Origin: Bartonella sp. DB5-6
GTDB lineage: Bacteria; Pseudomonadota; Alphaproteobacteria; Rhizobiales; Rhizobiaceae
Reading direction: 5' to 3'
Assembly: GCF_000278115.1 (NCBI RefSeq)
Contig: NZ_JH725122.1
Coordinates: forward strand, 18,002 to 82,001
Length of the DNA stretch: 64,000 bases
Shown: positions 1 to 7,199 of the stretch, piece by piece
How positions within the stretch are numbered: position 1 is the first letter of the stretch
How the letters are laid out: each line of letters begins with the position of its first letter
Notes under the pieces: generated by a model
What the model saw: only the letters and a program-made list of their open reading frames with translations
Database searches by the model: none
Told to the model about the DNA's origin: nothing
Program-made: the position numbers and the translations under genes

Positions 1-204
1 ATGATATTTGATGATGGCGATAGATATGTAACGACACGTGAGTGTGCACAGCTTTTTAGTGTATCCACAACAACGATTCGCAATTGGGTGCTTCAGGGGT
101 TATTTCCGGAGCCCTATAAGCTAGGAAGAGCAGTGAGGTGGAGAAAGAAAGAGATCTTAGCATTCACTCCAAAGAAAAATAAGGAGCAAATAGGAGTAAA
201 TTAG
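1..204 (+). CDS. AlpA/excisionase-like HTH protein
   Basis: A 67-residue basic DNA-binding protein. Residues about 9-50 form a MerR/AlpA-type winged helix-turn-helix: TTRECAQLFSVSTTTIRNWV is the recognition part, followed by a wing-like GRAVRWRKKEI. Proteins of this size and fold act as excisionases (recombination directionality factors) or AlpA-type activators of integrase genes. The ATG is the first base of the window, so anything upstream is unseen. The gene points toward the 3' end of tRNA-Thr about 100 bp away, the place where integrative elements insert, so it is probably the last gene of an island lying to the left. Seen: HTH pattern and position. Inferred: the excisionase role. It could equally be a plain phage regulator. 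Confidence 0.7.
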   Translation: MIFDDGDRYVTTRECAQLFSVSTTTIRNWVLQGLFPEPYKLGRAVRWRKKEILAFTPKKNKEQIGVN

Positions 205-303
205 ATAAAGTTGTATAAACTGTAAAGAGTGGTCTAAAAGGTGGTCTAAAAACAGCTCTTTAAAGAAAAAATCTATATATTCAAATATGTTAAAGAAATA
301 AAA

Positions 304-379
304 TGGTGCCGCATGCCGGATTCGAACCAGCGACCCCATCATTACGAATGATGTGCTCTACCAACTGAGCTAATGCGGC
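304..379 (-). tRNA. tRNA-Thr (CGT)
   Basis: The complement folds into a complete cloverleaf: 7-bp acceptor GCCGCAT/ATGCGGC, D-arm GCTC/GAGC, anticodon stem CATCA/TGATG with loop TTCGTAA (anticodon CGT, reading ACG threonine codons), and T-arm GCTGG/CCGGC with TTCGAAT. The discriminator is A and the 3' CCA is encoded (304-306). The 3' end faces the HTH gene at 1-204, as expected when an element has integrated at a tRNA 3' end. Confidence 0.97.
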
Positions 380-380
380 A

Positions 381-830
381 AAGGCTTATACATTAATTGA
401 ACAAAAGTTGTTTTGAGGGTAATAGCCAAAAGTATATATAAAAGCAAGTAAGCATTTTGTTCAATGATTTATAAGTTTCAGTTGTCATTGAAGTAAGGGG
501 AGAACTTTAGGAAGTGAGGAGCTGTTTTTGATTTTTATGCTATAAAGTTCTGATAGATCTTTTCAATTCGTGATCATGTTTTAATTTTGGAGTGATATAA
601 AAACGCATCTTTGCGATGGGAGTTGGTTCAGATATTCTTGTAAAAATGAAAGTATCTATGCTTTTTGTGGGAAAGAAAAAATTGTTGAACAAGCTATATA
701 GAGAATAAAAATATCATTGGTTTTTATGATATGAAGACAAAATCAGCAGAATTGATAAGAGGCGATTTCTCATTTTTATAGGAATAGGAGTAAGAGGGCG
801 GTTTGATAAATTTAAGGTGGAGTAAGAACT
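381..830. other. Intergenic, tRNA-Thr upstream region
   Basis: 450 bases without a convincing ORF. The stretch nearest the tRNA must hold its promoter, read leftward. It contains the inverted repeat listed separately (396-465). The rest is AT-rich and shows no recognisable protein debris. The sequence just before 831 supplies the slyX ribosome binding site (AGGTGGAG, about 815-822). Confidence 0.5.
396..465. repeat. 11-bp inverted repeat upstream of tRNA-Thr
   Basis: ATTGAACAAAA at 396-406 and its exact complement TTTTGTTCAAT at 455-465, 48 bases between the arms. It starts 17 bases upstream of the tRNA 5' end, so it spans the probable tRNA promoter. It may be a protein-binding pair or the trace of an inserted element; no function is established. 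Confidence 0.5.
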
Positions 831-1007
831 ATGTTGGATGAAAATCGGTTAATAAAATTGGAAACAAAGCTAGCGTACCAAGAAAGACTCATCGAGGAAC
901 TTTCTTCTGTGGTAACTGATCAATGGAAAAATTTAGATGAAATATCTAAAAAATTTGATATTTTAGCGCAGCGATTTTCAAATTTAGAAGAACGAAGTTC
1001 CTTTTAA
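831..1007 (+). CDS. slyX: SlyX family protein
   Basis: A 58-residue acidic, helical protein. It reads KLETKLAYQERLIEELSSVV near the start, then LAQRFSNLEERSS, which is the SlyX pattern: short, coiled coil, heptad leucines, LAYQE and IEEL blocks. SlyX is widespread in Proteobacteria and its biochemical role is unknown. The ATG has an AGGTGGAG ribosome binding site about 8 bases upstream, and the stop is TAA at 1005-1007. The length is slightly below the usual 65-75 residues but nothing appears to be missing. Family assignment is by pattern only. Confidence 0.75.
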   Translation: MLDENRLIKLETKLAYQERLIEELSSVVTDQWKNLDEISKKFDILAQRFSNLEERSSF

Positions 1008-1321
1008 GAAGCTGTTGTATTGTCCTCTCATCAATAGAGGCATTTAATGCCTGTATTAAAGTTCTCAGTTTTTTTGAGATATTGAAGTGTAATGTGTAAT
1101 ATAATAAGTAGCAATGGGCAACAATATCTTTTACATAATTGCAGTTATTTGCTGTTCAGATTTTTTCTGATGTTTGTAGCAGACATATGAAGTGAATTTC
1201 ATAATCAGACGCTTTTAATTTGTTTTTATTAACCAAATGATCTTCAGCTATCTCTATAGGATGAAGTTCTCTAGTGGGCGGTATATATGGCATTATAGGC
1301 TTGAGAGGTGTCCTCGTAATA
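1008..1321. other. Intergenic after slyX
   Basis: No gene I would defend. A short hairpin (CCTCT at 1024-1028 with AGAGG at 1036-1040) follows slyX by 16 bases and could be a weak terminator. A 72-codon minus-strand frame (1156-1374) covers part of the stretch; I reject it as coding. Confidence 0.4.
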
Positions 1322-1666
1322 TCAAATGTATTTTTGGGTATATGAGATTTTGCGAAAAGGCTTTTTGGGGGCATAATCCAAGAGACAAAATATTATTGCT
1401 AAAGCGCTAAAGATAGACCATATTGGTAAATAGGTGAGAGTAATGCAAGTTGAGGACAGGAAAGACGGCATGATATTGCGTATAGACTGGTTAAAGCTAT
1501 AGATATTTGTTTGCAAGAAATTTACTAACAATTTTATTGAGGGTGGCATCCGATGTGATGTACTTACAGAGTTTGCGCTATCAATGACTGATACTATAAT
1601 TGTCAGCGTAACAAAAATGAAAGCCATTAATTTAAGTAAAGGACGGAGCATATTTCTTCTTATCAT
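1322..1666 (-). CDS. Small conserved membrane protein, unknown function
   Basis: A 114-residue protein with two hydrophobic segments: residues about 9-28 (LLKLMAFIFVTLTIIVSVID) and about 78-96 (LPIWSIFSALAIIFCLLDY). Between them is a polar loop with a conserved-looking serine/leucine stretch, and a basic tail follows. The layout, including the LPIWSIFSALAI motif, resembles a short hypothetical protein family of Rhizobiales. I recognise the pattern but know no function. The start is uncertain: the ATG at 1651 (residue 6) has an AAGAAG element just upstream and may be the true one. The gene diverges from the permease unit at 1714/1829. Confidence 0.6.
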   Translation of the reverse strand: MIRRNMLRPLLKLMAFIFVTLTIIVSVIDSANSVSTSHRMPPSIKLLVNFLQTNIYSFNQSIRNIMPSFLSSTCITLTYLPIWSIFSALAIIFCLLDYAPKKPFRKISYTQKYI

Positions 1667-1713
1667 TTTTGCATAATATTCGCGTAACGCATAGAAAAAT
1701 AAGGAGTTGTATT

Positions 1714-1779
1714 ATGACAAGAAAAATAAGTTTGCGTTTATTTTTTATGATTTTTAAAAAAGATGCACAAAAATTATAG
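1714..1779 (+). CDS. Possible 21-aa leader peptide upstream of permease
   Basis: A 21-codon ORF whose ATG lies 7 bases after a strong AAGGAG ribosome binding site (1701-1706). It ends with TAG 49 bases before the permease start. The peptide is basic and rich in Arg, Lys and Phe. The signal is a canonical ribosome binding site on a tiny ORF directly upstream of an amino-acid transporter. It could be a translated leader, or merely the surviving start of a lost gene. No run of one amino-acid codon indicates classical attenuation. Confidence 0.4.
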   Translation: MTRKISLRLFFMIFKKDAQKL

Positions 1780-1828
1780 TTAGTTTTTTTTGATAAAGAT
1801 TTAAATTCAATATGAGTAATAAGGGAAG

Positions 1829-3283
1829 ATGTTTAAGGGCAAGAACGATGAATTGAAGCGTAGCCTTCAAAATCGCCATATCCAAATGATTGCTTTGGGT
1901 GGTGTTATTGGAACGGGTCTTTTTTATGGGGCAACGGAGGCGATTCAATTAGCTGGTCCTTCAACCATTTTAGCTTATCTTTTTGGGGGGCTTATTATCT
2001 ATTTTATTATGCGGATGCTTGGTGAAATGTCTGCAGAAGAACCGACTTCAGGTGCTTTTAGTTTTTTTGCATATAAATATTGGGGACGCTTTGCCGGTTT
2101 TATAACAGGTTGGAATTATTGGTTTCTTTATGTTCTTGTGAGTATGACTGAACTTACTGTGATTGGATTTTACCTTGATCATTGGATTTCGTTTGATCAT
2201 TGGAAATCATCTATCATTGTTCTTTTGGTTATGACACTAATTAATTTGTTTAATGTGCGTTTTTATGGAGAATTTGAATTTAGTTGTGCTTTGATCAAAG
2301 TTACTGCTGTTGTTGGCATGATTGTTTTCGGGATTTTTCTCATTGTTACTGGAATGAATGGTAGTCAAGCGAGTATTCACTATCTTTGGAATCATGGCGG
2401 TTTTTTTCCGTATGGGGCAACAGGGGTTATTTTGGCTACTTCTGTAGTGATGTTTTCTTTTGGTGGAACAGAACTTGTTGGTATTGCTGCTGGAGAGGCA
2501 GCTAATCCACAAAAAACAATTCCAACGGCTATTCGTCAAGTTATGTGGAGGATTATAATTTTTTATATTGGTTCTATCAGTGTTATCATGATGATAAGCC
2601 CATGGAACATGATCGGGAAAAGTGGTAGTCCCTTTGTTACAATTTTTGAGACCGTAGGAATTCCTGCAGCAGGTCATATTTTAAATTTTGTGGTCATTAT
2701 GGCTGCTGTTTCAGTTTATAACAGTGGCATTTATTCTAATGGTCGTATGCTTTATAGTTTAGCTATACAGAAAAATGCACCGCATATTTTTAGTAAACTT
2801 AGCTCTGCTCGTGTTCCTTATGTTGCTATCCTTTTTTCTTCTCTCTGTACTGCGATAATTGTCGTTGTAAATTTTATTATTCCTGATAATAGTTTTATGC
2901 GGATCATGGCTCTTGCTACTGCAGCAGCGATCATTACTTGGGCTATCATTGTTATTGTTCATTTAAAATTTCGCAAAGCACATAAAAACAAAAAAGGATC
3001 GTTTATTTATGCGTTTGGTTTATATCCTTACGCCAACTATCTTTGCCTTTGTTTTCTTGCTTTATTATTTTGTATTATGTTTATCAGCGGCTTTGGGCAA
3101 GATGGATTAATGGCTCAACTCTTAGGCATGATGGGAATAAAAGCGTCTTTTATTGAGTCATATATCCCAGTGCAGATGTCTGATATGAGTTTGGCGGTTA
3201 TTATCATTCCTCTATGGTGCTTATTTTTGCTTTTGGGCTATAAGATCAGTGATATTGGTAGACAAGGTAATAAAAGGGATTGA
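1829..3283 (+). CDS. Amino acid permease (APC superfamily, AAT family)
   Basis: A 484-residue inner-membrane amino-acid/proton symporter with about 12 transmembrane helices. The N-terminal KRSLQNRHIQMIALGGVIGT and the following GLFYGA are the hallmark of the amino-acid transporter (AAT) family that includes LysP, AroP, ProY, GabP and CycA. GEMSAEEPTSGAFSFFAYKY (helix 2-3 region) and FGGTELVGIAAGEAANP (helix 6 and after) are further family blocks. Length matches the family. The substrate cannot be read from these motifs. The next gene, bioM, starts 13 bases after the stop on the same strand, so the permease may be co-transcribed with the biotin importer. Confidence 0.9.
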   Translation: MFKGKNDELKRSLQNRHIQMIALGGVIGTGLFYGATEAIQLAGPSTILAYLFGGLIIYFIMRMLGEMSAEEPTSGAFSFFAYKYWGRFAGFITGWNYWFLYVLVSMTELTVIGFYLDHWISFDHWKSSIIVLLVMTLINLFNVRFYGEFEFSCALIKVTAVVGMIVFGIFLIVTGMNGSQASIHYLWNHGGFFPYGATGVILATSVVMFSFGGTELVGIAAGEAANPQKTIPTAIRQVMWRIIIFYIGSISVIMMISPWNMIGKSGSPFVTIFETVGIPAAGHILNFVVIMAAVSVYNSGIYSNGRMLYSLAIQKNAPHIFSKLSSARVPYVAILFSSLCTAIIVVVNFIIPDNSFMRIMALATAAAIITWAIIVIVHLKFRKAHKNKKGSFIYAFGLYPYANYLCLCFLALLFCIMFISGFGQDGLMAQLLGMMGIKASFIESYIPVQMSDMSLAVIIIPLWCLFLLLGYKISDIGRQGNKRD

Positions 3284-3295
3284 TGGGAATAAATC

Positions 3296-3976
3296 TTGGG
3301 GATCATAAATTTTGATAAGGTGACACAAGTCTTTGGTGATTTGTGTGTTCTAAGAGATATTACTTTACAGCTTACTGAAAGACGAATCGCAGTTATTGGA
3401 GCAAATGGTTCTGGAAAGAGCACATTTGTCCGTCTTATTAATGGATTGCAAATTCCATCAAATGGTTTTGTGAGTGTTGATGGGCTTGATACAAAACGCG
3501 ATGCAAAAGCAGTAAAGCGTAAAGTAGGATTTGTTTTCCAAAATCCTGATAATCAGATTGTATTGCCGTTAGTGGAAGAAGATTTATCTTTTGGTCTCAA
3601 AAACTTAAAACTTAGTAAGGATGAAATTAAGAAACGTGTGGATGAAATTTTACAGCGTTATGATCTTCAGTCCTTTAAAAATCATGCAGTTCATTTATTA
3701 AGTGGTGGACAAAAACAATTGGTTGCTATTTCGAGTGTAGTAGCAATGAGACCAGATTATATTGTTTTTGATGAGCCCACAACATTACTTGATTTGCGTA
3801 ATAAGCGTCGTGTCACACAAGTTATAGAGGAATTATCACAAACAGCGATTGTTGTATCGCATGATTTGGAGTTTTTGAAAAAGTTTGATAGAGTGTTAGT
3901 TTTCGAGAAGGGCGAGATAGTTGTTGATGATGTGCCTTTTGTTGCGATCAAAGAGTATATAAGAAGAATGTCGTGA
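3296..3976 (+). CDS. bioM: Biotin ECF transporter ATPase BioM
   Basis: A 226-residue ABC ATPase of the energy-coupling-factor type. Walker [10 protein letters not shown] is at residues 35-43, the Q-loop FQNPDNQ at 81-87, signature LSGGQK at 135-140, Walker B YIVFDEPT at 155-162 and the switch histidine at 189. The FQNPDNQ block is typical of CbiO/BioM/EcfA ATPases. The identity as BioM follows from the overlapping bioN and the adjacent bioY, the known biotin importer arrangement in Rhizobiales. The only start that keeps the reading frame is TTG at 3296; the ATG at 3283 leads to an early stop. The last bases overlap the bioN start. Confidence 0.9.
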   Translation: MGIINFDKVTQVFGDLCVLRDITLQLTERRIAVIGANGSGKSTFVRLINGLQIPSNGFVSVDGLDTKRDAKAVKRKVGFVFQNPDNQIVLPLVEEDLSFGLKNLKLSKDEIKKRVDEILQRYDLQSFKNHAVHLLSGGQKQLVAISSVVAMRPDYIVFDEPTTLLDLRNKRRVTQVIEELSQTAIVVSHDLEFLKKFDRVLVFEKGEIVVDDVPFVAIKEYIRRMS

Positions 3977-4611
3977 TTGGTTTATATCTTCCGAGGGATA
4001 CGTTTATTCATAAGCTACAACCAAGCATTAAGTTGTTATTTCTTGCACTATGTGGAACTACTCTATTAATGGTTTCATCTATACCGTTTTTAGTATTTTT
4101 TTTATTGTTAGAAACTTTATTATATAGAGTTGCCAAAATTCCCTTTAGCACTGTGATGCAGCAGTTTAAATCAATAGGATTTTTTTTAGTCGTTATATTT
4201 TTGTTTCAAGTTATTTTTGTTAATTGGCTTGAGGGCGTTGAGGTCGTATTGCGTCTTATTATCCTTTTTTCTTTATCATTACTTATTTCATTCACAACAA
4301 AAGTTTCAGATATGGTGGACTCGATTCAAGCAGGGCTTCAGCCCTTTCGTTGTTTTGGTATAAATTCATCAAAAGTGAGTATGGTTATCTCTATGGCGAT
4401 CAGGTTTATTCCTCTTTTGAGTGAAAAGTTTAATGAAGTGCGTGAAGCACAGCGAGCACGCGGGCTTAATACCAATATTGCAGCTCTTGCAATACCTCTA
4501 ATTATACGAACCATAAGGATGGCTGAAGAAGTTGCTGAAGCATTGGAGGCACGTTGTTATAATGCTGATGCTGTTGATAAAGTATCTAACGATCAAAAAA
4601 ATCATTCATAA
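3973..4611 (+). CDS. bioN: Biotin ECF transporter T-component BioN
   Basis: A 212-residue membrane protein, the transmembrane coupling subunit of the biotin importer. The two cytoplasmic coupling motifs that dock on the ATPase grooves are present: ARG within [10 protein letters not shown] at about 162-164 and EAR within EALEARCYN at about 192-194. Four to five hydrophobic segments precede them. The GTG start (3973) overlaps the bioM stop by four bases, indicating translational coupling. Length is normal for BioN. It works with BioM (ATPase) and BioY (substrate binding). Confidence 0.92.
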   Translation: MIGLYLPRDTFIHKLQPSIKLLFLALCGTTLLMVSSIPFLVFFLLLETLLYRVAKIPFSTVMQQFKSIGFFLVVIFLFQVIFVNWLEGVEVVLRLIILFSLSLLISFTTKVSDMVDSIQAGLQPFRCFGINSSKVSMVISMAIRFIPLLSEKFNEVREAQRARGLNTNIAALAIPLIIRTIRMAEEVAEALEARCYNADAVDKVSNDQKNHS

Positions 4612-4626
4612 TGAAAGAATTATCTA

Positions 4627-5181
4627 GTGAATACAAAAGATTTAACTTATATCGCCTTATTTTCTGCTATTTATGCCGTTTTAGGTCTTTTCCCTCCGAT
4701 TTTTCTTCCTTTTTTTCTTGGAGTTCCTATTACAGCTCAATCTATGGGGCCGATGTTAGCAGGATCTATACTTGGGGCCAAAAGAGGGGCCTTAGCATCG
4801 CTTCTTTTCCTTGTTCTTATTGCGATTGGATTACCTCTCTTGCCTGGAGGTCGTGGTGGAATCAGTGTTTTTACAGGAGTTACGAGTGGTTATCTGATTA
4901 GTTTTCCATTTGCTGCATTTTTTATTGGTTTTATGGTGGAGCTATTTTGGGCAAGATTGAATTTTATAACATTATTTGTGATAAACACTGTAGGTGGTAT
5001 AGGAATTGTCTATGCTTTTGGCATACCGTGGATGGCTTATATTACTAGAGTTTCTTTATTAGAAGCTTTAACAGTTTCGTCAGGTTTTATGTTTGGTGGA
5101 TTTGTGAAGGTATTTATTGCATCTTTTATTGCATTTGCGATTAAAAAATCTGTTCCTCTCATTACATCAAAGAAAGAGTAG
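4627..5181 (+). CDS. bioY: Biotin transporter substrate-binding subunit BioY
   Basis: A 184-residue, six-helix membrane protein. Near the N-terminus it shows the BioY pattern ALFSAIYAVLGLFPPIFLPF, then GVPITAQSMGPMLAGSILG, and the glycine-rich LPLLPGGRGGISVFTGVTSG that contributes to the biotin pocket. The start is GTG at 4627, 15 bases after bioN; a longer frame beginning with ATG at 4611 is a different frame and not coding. BioY binds biotin with high affinity and BioMN energises uptake. No biotin synthesis gene is visible in the window, consistent with dependence on scavenged biotin, though that needs the whole genome. Confidence 0.95.
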   Translation: MNTKDLTYIALFSAIYAVLGLFPPIFLPFFLGVPITAQSMGPMLAGSILGAKRGALASLLFLVLIAIGLPLLPGGRGGISVFTGVTSGYLISFPFAAFFIGFMVELFWARLNFITLFVINTVGGIGIVYAFGIPWMAYITRVSLLEALTVSSGFMFGGFVKVFIASFIAFAIKKSVPLITSKKE

Positions 5182-5650
5182 TTTTTGCTTTGAATGAGGT
5201 TTTGTATCATATACCTCTGAAGCTAAAATAGAGAGGAGCTGATGACATTATAAAGCCATATTTTTAATTTTTTTGTCACTTTAATGAAGTAATCCATAAG
5301 ATAAAAGAAACTTATATTATGTTATCTAAGTTATTATATCAAAGATAATAATTATATATTCTATATAAATTCTTATTAAGAACTGTAAACTTGAAAATTA
5401 TTTTATCACTAAAAATTTGATAAATGCACTTTAACACAAATCGTGATGATGATTGTTCTTCTGTTGCAAAGTTTTGTGTTTTTTTCTACAAGAGAAATAA
5501 ATAATTATCATTCTGAACGTATTTTATATAAATACTTTAATAATGATATAATAGTTTATTTTAATATAATATATTTTATATTATATTGATATAATAACGT
5601 TATGTTAAATTTACTATGTTAGTTCTATTAAAGAAGGTGATATTAAAACT
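5182..5650. other. AT-rich intergenic, bioY to secreted protein
   Basis: About 470 bases of extreme AT content with no ORF of note. Its right part holds the hairpin and the paired TGATATAATA repeats (5544-5596) listed separately. AAGAAGGTGA at 5631-5640 is a good ribosome binding site for the gene at 5651, though at a long spacing of about 11 bases. Confidence 0.5.
5544..5596 (+). promoter_or_regulatory. Duplicated TATAAT elements around an A/T hairpin
   Basis: TGATATAATA occurs at 5544-5553 and again at 5587-5596, 43 bases apart; each contains a perfect TATAAT (-10 like). Between them is a perfect 10-bp inverted repeat, AATATAATAT (5563-5572) and ATATTATATT (5578-5587), with a 5-base loop. 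The set sits 55-107 bases upstream of the ATG at 5651. It is a plausible promoter region, but base composition alone makes such matches easier to find here. Confidence 0.4.
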
Positions 5651-5959
5651 ATGAATATAAGGTATATATTTTCTATATGTATTTTTGTTTTATGTTTTTT
5701 TTCTACAGTACAAGCGTGTGATAGTGCAGTCATTCAAAGAGAAAAGTCTGTTATTACTTCTTATAATATTTCTGGTGCAGATTTATTTTCTAGGAAACAG
5801 ATTGGCTCTTTATTCAATGAAGTTGTTATACTTTCTGTTCCAGAGAATCACGGTACATTTTGGAAAAGTGTGGTGCTAATGTTTCAGAAAGTGAAGCAAG
5901 TGTATGTTAATTTAGGACGATATTTATACGCTTCCATATTCTCCATATTTAATTGGTAG
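5651..5959 (+). CDS. Small secreted protein, unknown function
   Basis: A 102-residue protein with a clear Sec signal peptide: hydrophobic core IFSICIFVLCFFSTVQA, probable cleavage after Ala22, leaving a mature part that begins with Cys. The VQAC sequence resembles a lipobox imperfectly (Gln at -2), so a lipoprotein is possible but less likely. The remaining 80 residues match no family I know. The composition is AT-driven (Ile, Phe, Tyr, Ser, Lys). It has a ribosome binding site AAGAAGGTGA and a downstream hairpin at 6030-6054, so it looks like an expressed monocistronic unit at the edge of the prophage debris. Confidence 0.5.
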   Translation: MNIRYIFSICIFVLCFFSTVQACDSAVIQREKSVITSYNISGADLFSRKQIGSLFNEVVILSVPENHGTFWKSVVLMFQKVKQVYVNLGRYLYASIFSIFNW

Positions 5960-6029
5960 GGAGAGAGAATATATTATTTTAGCTCAGTTTTGCTGTAAAA
6001 TTATGGAATGTACTTTACGGGATGGCATG

Positions 6030-6054
6030 AAAGGACTTCAAAAAGAAGTCCTTT
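6030..6054 (+). terminator. Hairpin, probable terminator
   Basis: AAAGGACTTC (6030-6039), loop AAAAA, GAAGTCCTTT (6045-6054), with one further T. A perfect 10-bp stem; the T-tail is short, so termination may be moderate. It fits the end of the transcript of the secreted protein at 5651-5959. Confidence 0.6.
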
Positions 6055-6085
6055 TCCGTTAGTTATAGATTGTAGAGGCAAGTAT

Positions 6086-6142
6086 GAAAATCTCATGCTC
6101 TTATTTTTATTTATACTCCCTCATTTTAAAAAAGATTAATAA
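6086..6142. repeat. Diverged copy of the sequence after the XRE gene
   Basis: This 57-base stretch aligns over its whole length with 9435-9492 with one gap and about three quarters identity by eye (44 of 58 columns). Shared blocks include GAAAATC at the start and TCCCTCA followed by an A-run. The other copy begins right after the XRE regulator stop. Weaker similarity appears to continue rightward, where the second copy reaches tRNA-Glu. It suggests a second, eroded copy of that locus. Confidence 0.5.
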
Positions 6143-6205
6143 GAATAAAGCGTTGTGTATGATAAAAAGGGATGTAATGTCTCGAGGCAACGGAGCTGAA
6201 GTATA

Positions 6206-6617
6206 GAATATACTTATCAAGTAAAGCTGCAATCTGATCCGAATGGAATGGTGATTTTATAGTAACCTTTCTGGATGTACCAGAAGCAATGCAGCAGGAG
6301 AAAATTGAGGGGAAGCTTTAGAACTCGCATTACATAGCTTATCTTATGCGTGCTCTATCTTTACTTTACCAATAGCACAAATAGTATAAGGCTCTTGTAA
6401 CGATGACGGTAGATGCATGAAGTGCTCTCAAACTAGCAATGATAAAAGCTTTTAATGAAGCGGATATCACAGAAAGTTGGCTAATCGTCTTGGCAAGAAA
6501 GAAACAGAAGAACGATGTATCGTTGATCGAAACTATCCAATTAGGCTTTAAACACTGGTGCAAGCACTAACTGTGTTTGGTAGGGGAGGCGTTATCACAA
6601 TCAAAGATGCAGCTTAA
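6206..6617 (+). pseudogene. Decayed HicB-type antitoxin
   Basis: No intact frame, but three frames read in turn rebuild a HicB antitoxin. First comes YTYQVKLQSDPNG; then, after a shift, GDFIVTFLDVPEAMQQ, the HicB core (family pattern GGFxVTFPDxPEAxTxG); then a shift into ELALHSLSYACSIF; then VTMTVDA, stop, SALKLAMIKAFNEADIT; then LANRLGKKETEERCIVD, the HTH end; finally GVITIKDAA before TAA at 6615-6617. Intact HicB pairs with the HicA RNase toxin and represses its operon. No hicA is visible beside it. At least three frameshifts and two stops show it is dead. A 65-codon minus-strand frame over it is an antisense artefact. Confidence 0.72.
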
Positions 6618-6671
6618 TCTTGTCCCAATGTTTGGTAAGTCAAAGCGTATATTACAGTTATCATCGACAGG

Positions 6672-6997
6672 TTAGCTTCTTCGTTTCTTTCCGCACTCAA
6701 TAAAATAACGCTGCCTTTTCTCATTGTGTTCAACCATTGAGAGCTCCTTTACCACGTCTCATGTAAGGTGATAATTAATTGCGGCAATAGCCCTAGATTT
6801 TGTGCTTGCTAATATTGTAAACTTTGTGTTTTTATAAAGTTTTTTCTTCTTCAAATTCATACTGATTAATACGATCTGTAATCCAAGTAGCAAAACACGT
6901 TTTTTATTCCCCAAAATGTATGTAATTCACGTGCATTTACTGTTTGAATAATTGCTTGTTCTATAGTTTTTTCTGTAATTTCTATGAGAGTGTTCAT
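6672..6997 (-). pseudogene. Decayed phage antirepressor (AntA/AntB type)
   Basis: The minus strand from ATG at 6995-6997 reads MNTLIEITEKTIEQAIIQTV then NARELHTFWGIKN, the start of the AntA/AntB antirepressor domain. After a frameshift it continues as FCYLDYR/ATWITDRINQYEFEEEKTL and a stop at 6832. The C-terminal half resumes at 6780-6672: AAINYHLT, stop, DVVKELSMVEHNEKRQRYFI and ECGKKRRS. The blocks YHLTLDMAKELSMVERNEKG and RYFIEC are the domain signature. Intact proteins inactivate the prophage repressor. At least one frameshift and two stops make this a pseudogene. It converges with the hicB remnant. The ATG at 6737, preceded by what looks like AAAGGAG, is internal to this domain. Confidence 0.75.
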
Positions 6998-7006
6998 TGT
7001 GAACCC

Positions 7007-7073
7007 CTATCGATTAGAGGTTTGTTAATAACATTTCTAAAAGGTGCTTGGTACAAATAAACACAATCGATAG
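7007..7073. promoter_or_regulatory. Paired ATCGAT-centred sites before antirepressor remnant
   Basis: CTATCGATT at 7007-7015 and its exact complement AATCGATAG at 7065-7073, just upstream (minus strand) of the antirepressor start. Each arm contains the palindrome ATCGAT. Spacing and position fit an old phage operator pair. No experimental counterpart is known to me. Confidence 0.35.
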
Positions 7074-7077
7074 TTAT

Positions 7078-7115
7078 TGCTATGCTCCTCTCAAAAGGGC
7101 ATTTTTGGCATAGCA
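7078..7115. repeat. 8-bp inverted repeat TGCTATGC/GCATAGCA
   Basis: TGCTATGC (7078-7085) and GCATAGCA (7108-7115), 22 bases apart, directly beside the ATCGAT pair. It could form a large-loop hairpin or be another operator. No gene assigned. Confidence 0.35.
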
Positions 7116-7199
7116 CCCCCGAGAGAGCTGCTATATGCTACGCGCGTATATAATGAGTCAAAGTCTTTAATGTGCGAAAAAAGATTGTATCGACAATCT

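Noticed and set aside
1156-1374. 72-codon minus frame after the small membrane protein
   Set aside because: Overlaps the end of the better gene by 53 bases, lacks a ribosome binding site and matches no family; the neighbouring protein already ends with a normal basic tail.
1690-4640. BioR operator (TTATCTATAA-like) near the biotin genes
   Set aside because: TTATCTAGTGAA near 4620 is the closest match but deviates in the second half and lies between bioN and bioY; no convincing site found.
4611-4901. 96-codon plus frame at the bioN-bioY junction
   Set aside because: Ser/Tyr/Cys-rich shadow of bioY, which shows full family motifs in its own frame.
6366-6563. 65-codon minus frame
   Set aside because: Antisense to the rebuilt hicB remnant.
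6672-6737. 21-codon minus ORF with an apparent AAAGGAG site
   Set aside because: The ATG and the purine-rich block encode KELSMVEHNEK of the antirepressor domain, so they are internal coding sequence of that pseudogene.
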